The position numbers and the translations under genes were made by a program. 52,568 nucleotides of DNA from Poronia punctata (Eukaryota; Ascomycota; Sordariomycetes; Xylariales; Xylariaceae), in contig MU401489.1 of assembly GCA_022579005.1 (NCBI GenBank), positions 203,016-255,583 of the forward strand, in the 5' to 3' direction. Below the pieces are notes generated by a model. That model saw nothing but the letters and a program-made list of their open reading frames with translations, was not told the DNA's origin and searched no databases. Of the stretch, positions 34,344-46,048 are shown in pieces (position 1 is the stretch's first letter; each line of letters starts with the position of its first letter).

Positions 34344-36448
34344 ATGGTATCGTCTGTGTTTCTACTCTTCGGCGCAGCCTTCGTATGGGGGGTGGTCAGA
34401 TACGCCACTGCGCTCCGCCGTAGTATTTCCCTCGCAAGATCTACCGGGTTGCCGTATTGTGTTGTTCGTGAGTTACGGGAGAGAGGAAATGCCGCCCATT
34501 CTCGTTCTCGAGTTTGACACACTGACCCATCCGCTTTTCACCCAGCACTAAATCCTACCAACCATGTCACACGAGCATTCATCCCTATTTGGATGCCGAT
34601 ATGGAAGCTCGTTACTCCGAAAAAACACTGGGAGGATAGTGCCGAGTATGTGGAAAGCCGCAACCCGCCAGGTTTAAGCCGTTGACGATTGCTAACCCGG
34701 AAACTTCAGGTTCTGCTCCTACAGCTGGCAGTATAAGAAACAGTTTGCGCCATTTGCCAAGAAGGGCGAGAGTTTCCTAGTTGTATGGCCGTGGGGTAAC
34801 CTGCTCCTTACGGCCAGTCCGGAAGTCACGCACGAGATCACGTCTAGGCGTGAGGCATTCCCCAAGCCGCTAGAGCATTATAGTATCCTCTCCATGTTTG
34901 GTCGCAATGTGGTCACCACCGAAGGCGCTCTATGGCGCATGCACCGCAAGGTCACATCTGCCTCTTTCAACGAGAAGAACTCCGCCCTCGTCTTTACCGC
35001 CGCCATCGAGCAGGCACGGGGAATGGCCGAGTACTGGACGGAAGTGCAGAAACAGACTAAAAGCATCAAGACGGCCGAAGACGACACCATGTCGTTGGCG
35101 CTCAACATCATCAGTTACGTTGGCTTCGGGCTTCGGCTTTGTTTCCCCGGTCAGTCTTTGCGGGCAGATACGAATTCCAAGTTGCGCCGCTACGCGACCT
35201 TTGAACCTCCTGCGGGCCATACATTGACGTTCAGAGATTCTATTGCCGGAACTCTGCATCATCTACTAGTCCTACTAATGACACCGTCACTTCTAATCGG
35301 TATGTATTCGATATACGTGTCAATACAGCCTTGGTTTACAGAAAACTAATCAAGCGCTAGATAATCTCCCTTTCTCCCGATTCAAAGTTGCGAAAGAGGC
35401 TAGGGATAACTACCTGACATACATGCAAGAGTTTCTCGAAGAGAAGGTCGGAGAAGTCCGCCGGGGAGAAAAGGATCAAGGGATGGACATTATGGGCTCG
35501 CTTGTCGCGACTTCTTACCAGGACCGGCAGGAAGGGGGCAAAGGCAAGGGAGGCGTCCGCTTGGACGATAGTGAAATTATCGGGAATGCATTCATCATGT
35601 TTCTCGCCGGCCACGAAACAACCGCGAACATCATACACTTTACCTTGCTCCAGCTAGCGAATAACCCAGCCGCGCAACGACAACTGCAGCGCGACATCGA
35701 CACGATCCTCGGGCGCGACACAGACCCCTCGACATGGGACTATGACGAGAAAATCAACGCCATGCAGGGATCCATGATCGGTGCCGTCATGAACGAGACA
35801 CTGCGGGTCGTCCCACCCGTCACCGAGATACCCAAGAAGACGACGCAGGCACAGACCATCACCGTCGACGGTGTCAAGCATACCCTGCCGCCGGAGACTT
35901 ACATAGGCCTCGTCGTGACGGGAGCGACGCGCAACCCACGTGTCTGGCCAACCCAGCCCAGCAAGGTGACTAACGCGCCCGACGACCTCGCGGATTGGGT
36001 ACCGGAGCGCTGGTTCCGGCCTAGCATCGACACGGGAGATTCCCACACCCAGACGGAAGCGGAAGAGGATTTCGGCGGATACACGGGACCGGACACGAGC
36101 GCGGCCATGTTCCGGCCCGTGCGCGGGTCCTTCATCCCCTTCTCTGACGGGGCGCGGTCGTGTCTGGGACGACGTATCGCCATCGTCGAACTCCTAGCCG
36201 TGGTAGCCGTCATCTTCCAGAAATACAGCGTCGAGAACGACGTCGGCGAGTGGACGTCGGACGAAGAGTTGGCGCGCATGGATCAGTCGCAGAAGCAACA
36301 GCTATACGCGAAGGCTGTGCAGCGGTCTCGACAAACTGTAGATACGTGCGAGTCCATGATTACGCTCAAATTGCCCAGGGGGAAACACGTCCCCATCAGA
36401 CTTGTTAGGAGAGGCGAGGAGCGATTTGTGGATTGGTACGATTTGTAA
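34344..36448 (+). CDS. Cytochrome P450 monooxygenase (long form)
   Basis: Four exons give 633 aa: 34344-34467, 34546-34645, 34710-35299 and 35361-36448. Introns are 61-78 nt and all phases fit. An N-terminal hydrophobic anchor (about 2-20) is present. The core carries W-R-M-H-R-K-V (C-helix), A-G-H-E-T-T (about 354-359), E-T-L-R (417-420), W-V-P-E-R-W, and the haem loop F-S-D-G-A-R-S-C-L-G-R-R with Cys539. The length exceeds the usual 500-550 aa, owing to an insert between PERW and the haem loop (T-Q-T-E-A-E-E-D-F-G-G-Y) and a C-terminal extension after the haem domain. It differs in type from the CYP65-like enzyme at 1.7-3.6 kb. It is an ER monooxygenase of unknown substrate, with no neighbouring pathway genes. 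Confidence 0.88.
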
Positions 36449-39403
36449 AGAGTGATGGTGGAAATAATTTAGGTGTATTTATTATATGTACTTTCGTAGT
36501 CGCATAATGTACATACTCTTACAGTGGATGTTCTGGGAGTCCTAGGCGTCATTATCGTGCATATAGTAACGTGACACCTCCCGTCTTGTCTAACTCGTAG
36601 AGTACATGTCGTGTCACTGGAAGCCATAGCCACTACCTTGTAACACACGGAGACGTTGACATCAGAGTTTTTATATCATAGGGTCATCAGTCGGGATTGG
36701 GTTTTCCCATTTTTCAGCATTAACCCTTACACTGCTCGTTCTAGGCCCGCCCGCATAACAGTCTTTTCCTGGCATGCCACATGGTTTTGTTGGCGGGACG
36801 CAGGGCCGTTCCAGTTGACTGCCGTTCCCTGTTTTTGTTAATTGTAATTTTAGGTAAGTTTTTGGACCTCAACATGTCTGTATAAGCTGTATTCGACATC
36901 TTGTTACAAAGGTTATAACCGCAAACCTACTAGGTTAGTATTAACCTAGTGAGTACTCATACGAGTAGATGCACGCTGCCCTTCTTGAAATAAACGTCGT
37001 ATTACTCGAGATTATAAACCCGAGAGATGCGTTCTGTCTGGATGTTGTACCGTGCGACTTCATATAAGTAATTTCCATGTCATTTGGCATTGGTTCCACT
37101 TTCATCTGTACAAAGGTGCTATTACGTCATTTTATAGCTTCTTGGATAAAATCTACCGTGTGTCATGCACCGTGTGGCTCCTTGTTTATTATCCGCTTTA
37201 GGTATAATCCTAGGTAGATGACGTGAGGGCCAAATACCCATTTACACGTAAGTACCTAACCTAGTAGGTACTTACTGTATGGGACAAACCAGTTGACTTT
37301 CCGAGCTCTCTGTGCCGAAATATCAGGGAGCTGCCGCCTGTGGGTTCGGTAGGTCCAGGGGCAAGGCAAGGCAAGGCCCACGAGGAAACCTGGCACGCCC
37401 GGAAGCAAGGTTAAGGCTCAGAGACATGTGCAAGCCCATTCCCAGTTGTTTGGAGTACAGAATTCAATATATTTAAGTTAGAAGGCCATACTTCCAAACA
37501 GGTTACCCATTACTTGTTGCTCGTTCCTTCTCGTCCATTTTATCTGCAATAGTGAAATATATTCAAACTTCCTCGACGGTCCCTCGATAACAAACTCAAG
37601 GGCGAAAGAAGCTGAAGATTTCCTCAAGTGTCCCATAATTCCTGCACACAAGCTAAACTTCATGTTGCTGTAAGAGGTACAGTAGGTAAGGTACAATCTC
37701 TACTTTACTCATTCTATGATTGACAACCCCCCACAAAATACCTACAGAGCTCTGCCTAAACCAGGTAGCTGCCTGCTTGTTTTCGGCATCGCGTGCTGCA
37801 CAAGCGTTGGCATATCTGAGCCGTACCTGCCGCGTGCAGATGCCTCTTAGATTTGGATATCTGAGTATTGAACAAAAACTTATAAAGCATTCTTCTATGA
37901 GGCATTGCATCTCGCCTAACCTAAGTCTATCAAGATTCAAGAGTGGACGCAATGCCAAACAAGTTGGAGGTTTCATTGCCCAGACGCTGATATCATCTCG
38001 CAGGATAAAGTTACCGTATCCAGACCATCTACCGGCGCAACTTACGAGCGCAAGTACCTACTACTACTACTGTGCGCGTACGAGTACGTGTACACGTTAC
38101 GGGTCAGGATAATAATTTGCAAGCTTTCCCCACGGGCCTTGCCGCGCATTAGGCCGTCTTGTCATTTCGCCTTGTTTTTCGGCCACGGGGCTCCCGGGCA
38201 CTCCGCTATCATTAACGCTATTCTGCACTACAAGACAACTTGGTCAGCTGGTCTACGATACTTGTTGTAGGTACCGCCTAACGTTAGTGTCAACCCGACC
38301 GATACTTTGCAGGGCGCAGCAAGACTGAGGTGGTTGTTTGCCATCAAGAGAGGGCTTCGTTTAGGTGGTAGCATGCGTAAGTAGCCTTTCTCTCTCTATC
38401 TTTCTCTCTCTATCTCTCTCTCTCTATTTCCCGTCTGGTTTCTACGTTGTATATTGCGAAAGTTCGCTATGGCTAGTGTTAATCATCTATTGTGGCACTC
38501 TCCACCTGGAACCATCGCGAGCGTGATGACCTACGAGTACTCGTACGCATCTGGTAACACATAGACCGGTAAATTACAAAGCACGTATGAACACGTACTG
38601 TGCCGTGGTCCGAAGAAGCTTCTGTTTGGTACTTATTCATCTCATCATCACGAAAGTCGTATCGTGTGTTCATCGATGATGAATTGCTCACTATGACAAG
38701 AGAATATGCAATCTTCGCATCAATGTCATGTACAATCAAGTATGATACCATGTACTACAGCACATCTGTTAACACTTCTCAACTTACCTAACCTTACCAT
38801 CGTGGACAACGCCTGAGATGGGCTGATGGGTCAAGTTGCCATGAGGCGAGACTGCGAGTGCCTAGGAAAGCCTAGTCTTTAGGATGTGCTTAGTGGCTCC
38901 TCCTGCTAGGGGCGAGGGCTAGGGACCGGCCCATTGCCCATTAGGTACGCTACGGTGCTTGTTCCAACGCTCCGGGAAAAGACAAATGGGGACTCTTCAA
39001 AAGTAGAATTCAGGACTGGCCCAGAGCAGAATGGGAATCACAATACCCGGTTCCCGCCCCAGTTTACATACATAATGAACCCTGTAACTCATTAGCAAGC
39101 CTCCAATCAGAACGATTCATCAGGCTTGATGGGTCATAGCAAATCCCCAGTTTGCGCGTGGCCCTGTGAGATCCTGTCAGTTCTATTTCCCTTATCTCCT
39201 ACTAGATAGATCCCTTTGATCGTCTATTTAGGTCTGGGGTCACGCAAGTGCTGTTCATAGGTATTAGCTCATCCCTTTGTTTCTCTCACCCTTCTATCTT
39301 ATCTTCTTTCTTTCCTCCCCCTTCCTATCGTGATCTCTATTCTAGAACCACCCCAGACCTTGGTCTCGACTCTACAAACCACCCATACATCCACTACATA
39401 TCG
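36449..39403. other. Long gene-poor region
   Basis: About 3 kb with no supportable gene. Features seen: AGGCA repeats (near 37360-37378), a CT-rich microsatellite at 38387-38427, and a dense group of recurrent 8-mers at 38079-38092 and 38532-38545, where motifs overlap each other. The last part holds the leader of the CAX gene; its frame is open from 39248, but the first fitting ATG is at 39404. Confidence 0.4.
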
Positions 39404-42187
39404 ATGAAGGACAGCTCGCCTGACCAACCGCCTTTTACAGATCGCATACGCTCTTGGGCACGAACTCACGCGTATGGAGGCACGAAACGGTCCACTGGTT
39501 CGAGTAGTAACCCTACACTCCCCTTGAGTAACCCACCTCCACCACGACGCAACGCCTCACATCAGTCAGAAGGAAAGGAAAAGCAGAACCATGGCTCCGA
39601 TGCCATCAATGGCCATCAAGGTCCCTTCGGCCAACGTGCCGATGGCAGTTCCAGTGTCAAGCCGGGTGCCGATAATACCGAGCACATCGATCAGCTATCG
39701 TCGCCGGCATCTAAACCGGAGGGGCCGGGGTCTGTCTTGAGTTCCGATACCCCCGATGGTGAAGAGAAGAAGAAACCCAATATCGCTGTCCGATTTTACC
39801 GAACCACCAAGAAGATCGTCTTCCACAGTTGGCTCAACCTCGGGCTCATCCTCGTCCCTGTCGGCATTATTGTCGCCAACTTGCCAAATGCAAACCCTGG
39901 GGCAACATTTGGCATAAACGCCGCCGCCATCATCCCCCTCGCCGCCTTGCTTAGCTATGCCACCGAATCCGTAGCTCGTAAGATGGGTGACACCATTGGT
40001 GCTTTGCTCAACGTGACGTTCGGTAACGCTGTAGAGCTGATTATTTTGTGAGCTTTTCCCGTTATAAGTCCATCCCTGCTTTTTCTGTGTGCTAACTAGT
40101 GAAATAGTATGTGCGTATTAGATGACTTCATCCATTCCCCAATCATGTGAAGCAAGCCACCTACGGGCTCTACCAAAAACATGTCGGGACACCATATTGA
40201 AGTTATATGTTTATACTAACCTTGTATCATTACCTGCAGCATCGCGCTGGTTAAGGTATGTTGCCATCCCTACATCAAGCACGTGACGGGAAGCTTAACT
40301 CGACTAACTTTAACCAGGGTGAAATTCGTGTCGTGCAAGCATCCCTACTGGGGTCTATCCTGGCAAATTTACTGCTCATATTGGGCGGAGCATTCTTCCT
40401 TGGCGGTTTACGGTTTCGCGAACAGGTTTGTCGAACCTCCTGTGGCATGCGAACGTGCGCTGACAGTCATTCTAGGTATATAACAGCACTGTGACACAGA
40501 TGAGTGCCTGCTTGCTCAGTCTAAGCGTCATCAGTCTTGTGCTTCCAGTAGGTCCACACCTTGCATTGGTTTTTATCGCTATAAGGGAATGCGTGGCTAA
40601 CATTGTCTCCAATTAGACCGCCTTCCATGCCTCCTTCCGCAACCAAGAGTTGGCCGACAGCGAGTCACTGAGGATTAGTCGCGGTACAAGTGTGGTACGT
40701 CTTCTAATTTCTAGGCTATCGGAGATATGCTTACTAACCGTTCTTTCGTGAAGATCCTATTACTGGTTTATGTGGTCTACCTCCTGTTCCAGCTCAAGTC
40801 TCATGCTTATATGTACGAATCCACACCTCAACATATTATCGATGAGGAATCTACTCCCGGCCCGGCAGCCGCCTGGCTGGACACGTCCAGTTCAGACTCG
40901 AGCTCTTCGTCCGAATCTGATTCTGATTCGTCGGCTCATTCGAGAAATACCATGTCCCGGCGCGTCAAGCGAGCCATTCGGAGACGTCGCAGAAAGTCAA
41001 GTGTGGCATCAATCGATAGCGATCAGGAGCAAGCCGCTACTACAACGTCGTCGATTAACAACGTAAGTCCGGGGGGCAATGGCTCCAAATCTGGCGAGTC
41101 CTCGAGCGGTGTCGGGTTCTTCCCTCGCATGAGCTCTACCGGAAGCGAGGAGGCTGTAGAAGATGAGAAGCCTGGCAAATCTCCCCGCAAGCACCGTCAC
41201 AAGTCGTCTAAGCGAAAGCATCGCCGGCATCGGAAGAATACGGCACCATTGGACAACGAAGACGTACCCCCCTTGATCGAGGAGAATATTGTTGGTGTAG
41301 TTCCCGGTGCTCTAGAAGCAGAATTGGTTGAGGGAGAACCTCGCCGTGTTGATTTTGCGGATACTATCGGACGCAGCGACGGCACGGTCGAACCACTGCC
41401 TAATGTTCCTAAGCGACCTTTCAACAACCTACGTGGTCTGTCATCGTTCCGACCCGTCAAGAGCCTGGCCCCGCCAGTGTTTACCCAACCAGTACATCCC
41501 GGGGTTGCGCCCGGCGTTTCCACTCCAGCTGGACCGGTCCCACGTGTCAGATATGGCATTCGCCGGACGAATTCTCTCCCCGACAAGCTCCATCAGCACT
41601 ATTTGCGACCACCGGGGGCCATGTTGCCCGCCCAGATTCCGCCTTCCGCTCTCGCTCCTGAAACCAAGGAAGGAGAGGAGAGCGAGGATGATGATGATCT
41701 CTCGCGGCCAGCAGCCATTGTGATGCTTCTAATTACAACCGCTCTCGTTGCTGTCTGTGCCGAATTCCTGGTCGATTCGATCCAGGATGTCGTCGCGAGC
41801 AGTTCGCTGCGAGAGATCTTTATCGGTCTGATTATCCTTCCCATCGTAGGCAACGCAGCGGAGCACGTGACAGCAGTCACTGTGGCGATGAAGAACAAAA
41901 TGGACCTCGCTATCGGCGTAGCCATTGGTAGCTCGATTCAGATTGCGCTCTTCGTCACGCCGTTGGTGGTCATCATCGGCTGGATTATCGGACAACCTAT
42001 GACACTCTATTTCACCTTGTTTGAGACGGTGTGCTTGTTCGTGTCGGCTTTCATCATCAACTTTTTGATACTCGACGGACGCAGCAATTACCTCGAGGGT
42101 GCCCTCCTCGTTGCCACTTATGTCATTATTGCCGTTATCGCTTTCTTCTACCCGGAGGGTGCTGAAGCCAATGATTGGAGCTCGTAG
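39404..42187 (+). CDS. Vacuolar-type Ca2+/H+ antiporter (CAX)
   Basis: Six exons give 783 aa: 39404-40047, 40240-40255, 40318-40425, 40476-40547, 40617-40694 and 40754-42187. The N-terminal ~130 residues are a polar, disordered tail. The first antiporter half holds G-N-A-V-E-L-I-I-F-I-A-L-V-K-G-E-I-R, the c-1 repeat of CAX transporters, assembled from exon 1, a 16-nt exon 2 and exon 3. The second half holds G-N-A-A-E-H-V-T-A-V (c-2), then I-G-S-S-I-Q-I-A-L-F and further helices. Between the halves lies a ~260-residue loop rich in Ser, Asp, Arg and Lys. Yeast Vcx1, of ~410 aa, has nothing comparable. Expected role: proton-driven calcium uptake into the vacuole. The acidic/basic loop may be regulatory. 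Confidence 0.92.
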
Positions 42188-43366
42188 GCGGTACAGCTGG
42201 CCTTGGTCTTCCTCTTGTACTACTTGGATTCGGATCTTTGATACGTTTCGCATTGGTACAATGATGACATGGGCATATCCATATGGTATCACATCGGTTG
42301 TGTATCGAGCTGGTAGATTCTTTTAATGGCACATCCATCTGGAATACCGTTGGTGTAAGAAGAGGCGCAGTCATGAATGGTAACAAATATGGCCTGGTGG
42401 ACTGATATTTTATATCTGTTGTCGGCACGAGGACGAGCAGCCCGAGCAATATTAAGGCTAGCTAAACAGATTGGGACGCATCATAAATAAATAAAAATCA
42501 AGCTGTGCATTTTGCTTGATAATATTATTTTCCGTATGCACCTGTGAACTAAATGATGCGCTACCTTGAAAGATATTTAACCTATCTACGATGCCTGATG
42601 TCGTTGTGACGAACTTGATGCATACATGTATACAATCTGCGAAGAGGTACGAGTGGGTATCCGTTAGTACGTGCCTCTACTATCTAGTAACCAACCCCAC
42701 ATCCTATCTGTATTACGGCCGTGGTCACTAGGTACGAAGTTTAACCTACATGTACCTTTTGTGTATGCAGGCTGCAAGGTTGAGTGGGAGGTACATTGCC
42801 TAAGTTAAATACCTACTGTATTGCAAGTTGCAACTTTATTGTAAAGGCACGACTGTTGGTACATAAGCTAACTGTGTAAAAATAAACAAATGGTGCCTGG
42901 GCTGCCTGGGATGAATAGCGTGATCAGATCTGTTGGATCTTCATAGTGTACATACGCACGTATTAGCCAAGTTTAGTGCTATTGGCGATCGGACCTGAAA
43001 TTCAATAGCAGCCAGTTCCCTGCCAGAATGCGCAGATGGAATTCGGGAATTTCAATTCTCGGCATCCCCTTTTCAAAAAAACAAAAACCCCCTTTGTATT
43101 TTTTACAGTCATACAATGGCCAAGAATTTAATTGCTTGGTAACACATAAGTATCATTCCACTCCCTAGACTCCATAACTCAAATCATTCATTCCATTCCA
43201 CTTAAACTTGTCTTACCTTCTTTTACCCTTGTTTGTCTACATACCTGTCAGACACCCTCACTTATCATCCCCTGCGCCACGTTCAACACACAAATCTCTA
43301 CGTCATCGCGTGTCGCTTTTCTGTCTTACTTTAAAAACAATCAGACACCCCCGCTAGTTGGGGAAG
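42188..43366. other. Spacer, CAX / SPRY protein
   Basis: About 1.2 kb between two plus-strand genes. The last 250 bases are pyrimidine-rich, as in fungal core promoters. No gene seen. Confidence 0.4.
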
Positions 43367-44689
43367 ATGTGTTTCAGTAATTCAGATCGTTCCGACGATC
43401 CTCCGCCTAGACCTGCACAGATACCGCGGAATCAACATTCCACTAGTAGCGTACCGACACTGCAGCCGAAAGTCAGCATGCCGCAAGATTACGCTCCTCC
43501 GCCGGGTCCGCCTCCGTTGCATCGCCCCCAACCCGCCGGTCGGAACGATGACGATTTGTATAATGTACCGCCGCCGTCCGGCCCGCCTCCCAGACAGCAA
43601 CATGCCGAAGAATATCTCCCTCCAGCTGGAGCACCTCCTACACAGCGGCAGGCCGAGGAATACCTGCCTCCGGCTGGTCCACCTCCTGGACAGCAACGGG
43701 CCGAAGAATATCCCCCTCCGGCTGGAGCCCCTCCTACTTATGGACTTTCCTCCAACAACCCATTCAACGCCGCCAATTCCCAGACCAGCTCTCGACCTCC
43801 TCACCAGGGCCAGAGCTCTAACGCCTACGAGCCACCACCCGGTCCCCCACCATCACACGACAAACCCCCGTCGCAGGAGGAAGAAGCCCTCCCGCCCGCA
43901 CCCGACTTCTTCTCCGCCTGGAAAGAGTCGCCAACCAACAACGCATCCAGAGAAGACGCCGACGCAGCCGTAGACTGGTGCCGGCAATTCCCCCTACGCG
44001 GACCCATCGAATTCAAAGTCAACGACGCAGGGACCCTAAACGCCATGAACACGGGAGACCTGATGATCTGCCGACCCCCAACACTCCAGGGCAACTTCCA
44101 CAAGCTCGAACCAGGCGTCTTCCGCGTCGAGAACCGCGGCTGGAACGATACGGTCCTAACCACTTACCCGCCGCTCTACAGCGTGCACGCGCACAGCCCT
44201 CTAAAGACATACCTGCCCAAGCTCATCTACTACGAGGTGCGCATATCCGAGCGCCATCGGGGCGAGGTGGCCCTCGGCCTCGGCTACCTCGCCTGGCCGT
44301 ATCCGGCGTTCCGTCTACCGGGCTGGAACCGCGCCAGTCTGGGCGTGCACGGCGACGACGGGAACCGCTATGTTAACGACGACATGGGCGGCATGTCCTT
44401 CACTTCGCCCTTCCGGGCGGGAGAGACGGTGGGGATAGGGATGGAGTTTGCGCGCGCCGGCGACCGTATTACCGTGGCTGTGTTCTTCACGCGCGACGGC
44501 GTCAAGACGGGCGGATGGGATCTTCACGAGGTCAGGGATGCTGAGTACGGTGGTGTCGAGGGAATTCAGGGGCTCGAGGGGTATCATGATCTATATGCTG
44601 CTGTTGGCTTCTTCAAGCCGGTTGATTTCGATGTTGTTTTCAGACCGGATAAGTGGCGGTGGCAGGGGTGGAAGGCGCGGAAGGCCTAA
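43367..44689 (+). CDS. SPRY-domain protein with proline-rich N-terminus
   Basis: A single exon encodes 440 aa from the ATG at 43367. The first ~190 residues are Pro/Gln-rich, including three imperfect copies of a 16-residue unit (E-Y-L-P-P-A-G-x-P-P) at about 43608-43740. A SPRY/B30.2-like domain covers about residues 210-435: P-K-L-I-Y-Y-E-V-R-I, V-A-L-G-L-G-Y-L, P-G-W-N-R-A-S-L-G-V-H-G-D-D-G, V-G-I-G-M-E-F, V-F-F-T-R-D-G, and A-A-V-G-F. The last strand resembles SPRY domains of Ssh4/Ear1-type Rsp5 adaptors. Those have a membrane anchor and PPxY motifs, whereas no transmembrane helix is seen here. A cytosolic interaction protein is the safest reading. Confidence 0.8.
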   Translation: MCFSNSDRSDDPPPRPAQIPRNQHSTSSVPTLQPKVSMPQDYAPPPGPPPLHRPQPAGRNDDDLYNVPPPSGPPPRQQHAEEYLPPAGAPPTQRQAEEYLPPAGPPPGQQRAEEYPPPAGAPPTYGLSSNNPFNAANSQTSSRPPHQGQSSNAYEPPPGPPPSHDKPPSQEEEALPPAPDFFSAWKESPTNNASREDADAAVDWCRQFPLRGPIEFKVNDAGTLNAMNTGDLMICRPPTLQGNFHKLEPGVFRVENRGWNDTVLTTYPPLYSVHAHSPLKTYLPKLIYYEVRISERHRGEVALGLGYLAWPYPAFRLPGWNRASLGVHGDDGNRYVNDDMGGMSFTSPFRAGETVGIGMEFARAGDRITVAVFFTRDGVKTGGWDLHEVRDAEYGGVEGIQGLEGYHDLYAAVGFFKPVDFDVVFRPDKWRWQGWKARKA

Positions 44690-45585
44690 CGTGACCTTGA
44701 TGTGACGGGTCGAGGAGGTTGACTGGCGGCTGCTCTTTTGGCTGCTCATGTATTATTTGAGGTTTTAATGCTAGTCTACAATGGCGTTGTGTTCCCGCGC
44801 TGTGTTTGAAGAGGCGCTTAGCAAGCACCGTTTATTTACTCGGCCGTGAACACATTGACGGGATGGTGCTCAGATAAAGATCGATAATGAAACAGCTCTA
44901 TGACCGATTACCTATTATATTCGAAGTTGGCGTATAACTGTAAAGAAAGCATGGTGCAAGTGTCTTCTATCTACAATGCTCTGGTATGGTATGGCTTAAA
45001 TAAAACGTGTTTATTAGTATACATATATCTCGTCGACAGTTAGTTTGTAGCTACATTTTTCGTTCCCTCTATACTCTTTCTTCCGTTACTTACTTTTCTG
45101 TAGGTTTTTTTCCCCCCACTTCTCTTGCTTACATAGAAAACCGTGAAAAGTATCCCCCCCTAAAAAGGAGCAGCTGACGTCGAGAGCTACGAGTAGGATG
45201 CCAGGGCGTTGGTTGATAGATCTTATAGATTAAGTGGGGACTGGGGTTTAAGTGATCTTTCTCCAGGTCTTGGCGTTTTAGATCCGTCGGGCCAGGGGTC
45301 CAGCTACCTATTTCGATAATTAATACCTAGGTACATACTTCTTACCTCCTTAGACATGACCATCTCCAGTCTTAAGGTAACTCTTTTATAGGGAGAATTG
45401 ATTAACCACCATTTACACGTACATGAATTTTTCAAGAACAAATTGTCAAACCGTCCCCCCGTGGTAAAATGACTTGGCTTAGGAAGGCGATTCATAGATT
45501 ACCTGCTACCTATGTCATGAAAACGTCACTAAGGTAGGTATGACCGGAGTCTTTCCGCACCTGTCCTGGAAGACAGAGAAGGCTC
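44690..45585. other. Spacer downstream of SPRY gene
   Basis: About 0.9 kb holding the SPRY gene's 3' region and, at its right end, the downstream region of the candidate small gene. TACGAGTA occurs at 45188 and TACACGTA at 45414. No gene seen. Confidence 0.4.
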
Positions 45586-46048
45586 TTAAGTGGTCTTTTT
45601 ACACTCAGACCCGACGACGACGAAGTTAGTATGAGACTTTACCTTCATATGAAGACAGAGTAGGCATCTCGTTCTCAGCTCCGCGGGGCTTTCCAACCCG
45701 AGTGGTAGAGACATGCTCTCGAACCAGTACCAGCCGTCAGCGTGCTTCGGTCCTGCAGTCCATGGTACCACGCGAATCCTGCCAGCGGTCTTGTTAGAGG
45801 GGTGTTTTCGCTCGATCAGTGGTTAGTGGTTAATGGTTAGTGAAGAAGAGTTGGATGGAAGACATGAACTTTCTGCCCGGTTCGAAATCCTCGTCACAGA
45901 ATGTGTACAACGATAAATATACGTACCACGACCTGGCGCGTTCAGTAAAGCAGTTGAGCAACTGGAAGCACTTTCCCAATGTTGTTACTACTTTTGAATA
46001 TGGAAGCAACGGTCGATTAACTGTTTGATTAACAGTTTCGACGTTCAT
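45586..46048 (-). CDS. Candidate small two-exon orphan gene
   Basis: Proposed exons 46048-45927 and 45778-45586 give 104 aa. The 148-nt intron has a GTACGT donor, several CTAAC/TTAAC branch-like sites 30-50 nt before a GGCAG acceptor, and matching phase (TG/G Trp codon). The protein starts M-N-V-E-T-V-N-Q-T. It includes R-V-V-P-W-T-A-G-P-K-H-A-D-G-W-Y-W-F-E, then R-T-R-C-L-L-C-L-H-M and N-F-V-V-V-G-S, which read like ordered protein rather than random translation. I recognise no family. An upstream exon from the ATG at 46249 (GTATGT donor, GTCAG acceptor, also in phase) could extend it by about a dozen residues. It could equally be a remnant of a longer gene. Confidence 0.33.

Noticed and set aside
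37720..38112. 130-codon plus-strand frame
   Set aside because: It has no ATG at its head and no family features, and ends in low-complexity Tyr and Thr codons within a motif-rich spacer.
45810..45840. GGTTAGT/GGTTAAT repeats as interstitial telomere sequence
   Set aside because: The units are irregular and only three or four long, and differ from TTAGGG. They read better as branch-site-like CTAAC copies on the minus strand.
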